From assembly GCA_014382365.1 (NCBI GenBank), contig JACNJW010000044.1, positions 71,368-105,705 on the forward strand: 34,338 bases of DNA. The letters run 5' to 3'. Numbering within the stretch: position 1 is the first letter of the stretch; each line of letters starts with the position of its first letter. Both the position numbers and the translations under genes were made by a program. This stretch comes from SAR324 cluster bacterium (lineage in GTDB: Bacteria; SAR324; NAC60-12). The notes below the pieces were generated by a model. That model was not told where the DNA came from. It saw only the letters and a list, made by a program, of their open reading frames with translations, and made no database searches. This document shows positions 34,297-34,338 of this stretch, in pieces.

Positions 34297-34338
34297 TTTT
34301 GTCTAAGCGTTCCCATGATTCCCATTGGAAACCAGATA
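34275..34338 (-). CDS. C-terminal end of a LivM-type permease (partial)
   Basis: An open minus-strand frame enters from the right edge and stops with TAG at 34277-34275. It encodes IWFPMGIMGTLRQKWMKWLP. This resembles the usual end of LivM-type permeases (F-P-x-G-[IL]-x-G-x-L-R). It overlaps the livG start, as is common in such operons. Only 20 residues are visible. Confidence 0.55.
   Translation of the reverse strand, partial: IWFPMGIMGTLRQKWMKWLP

Overview
The window looks like chromosomal DNA of a Gram-negative, proteobacterium-like organism. It carries an LptE-type outer-membrane lipoprotein, a GroES/GroEL operon behind a CIRCE element, and Sec-exported lipoproteins. GC content is moderate (low to mid 40s percent by eye). 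The gene mix (TAXI-type TRAP transporter, hydantoinases, molybdenum hydroxylase, isovaleryl-CoA dehydrogenase) suits a metabolically versatile, possibly marine heterotroph. A SAR324/deltaproteobacterial-like lineage is my best guess, but that is an inference from gene flavour and not from a marker-gene comparison.

Left third (1-14.9 kb), housekeeping. A stand-alone FIST sensory protein, LptE and a DksA/TraR zinc-finger protein run rightward. They meet groES-groEL, which runs leftward, at a strong bidirectional terminator. Diverging from groES is a rightward lysS-hisI-isovaleryl-CoA dehydrogenase operon with tight coupling (12-bp gap, then a 4-bp overlap). It converges on a leftward group: dnaE, threonine synthase, and an uncharacterised fold-type II PLP enzyme.

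Middle (14.9-31.1 kb), a catabolic island. A rightward operon encodes a molybdenum hydroxylase (FAD subunit plus a fused 2Fe-2S/molybdopterin subunit) and a 6-hydroxynicotinate reductase family protein, joined by 4-bp and 1-bp overlaps. After an isolated, AT-rich metallopeptidase-like lipoprotein come a membrane-bound LytTR regulator with two LytTR-type boxes in front of it, a UPF0280 (ApbE-like) protein and an AA_synth (DUF1185) protein. Converging from the right are hydantoinase/oxoprolinase subunits HyuA and HyuB, then a TAXI-family TRAP solute-binding protein and its fused permease. Together they read as uptake, hydroxylation, reductive dearomatisation and ATP-dependent lactam opening of an N-heterocycle. 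The substrate is unknown. I see no enamidase or cyanuric-acid-type ring-opening amidohydrolase, so HyuAB is the candidate ring opener.

Right end (31.1-34.3 kb). A leftward branched-chain-amino-acid-type ABC transporter segment holds the tail of a LivM permease, LivG and LivF. It is followed, with an 11-bp overlap, by a polytopic membrane protein of unknown function.

Two intergenic palindromic elements with the same TGTCAT...ATGACA ends lie inside the island and at its right border. The hexamer TCCGGA is strikingly frequent throughout the window. No tRNA, rRNA, CRISPR array, transposase or phage gene was seen.
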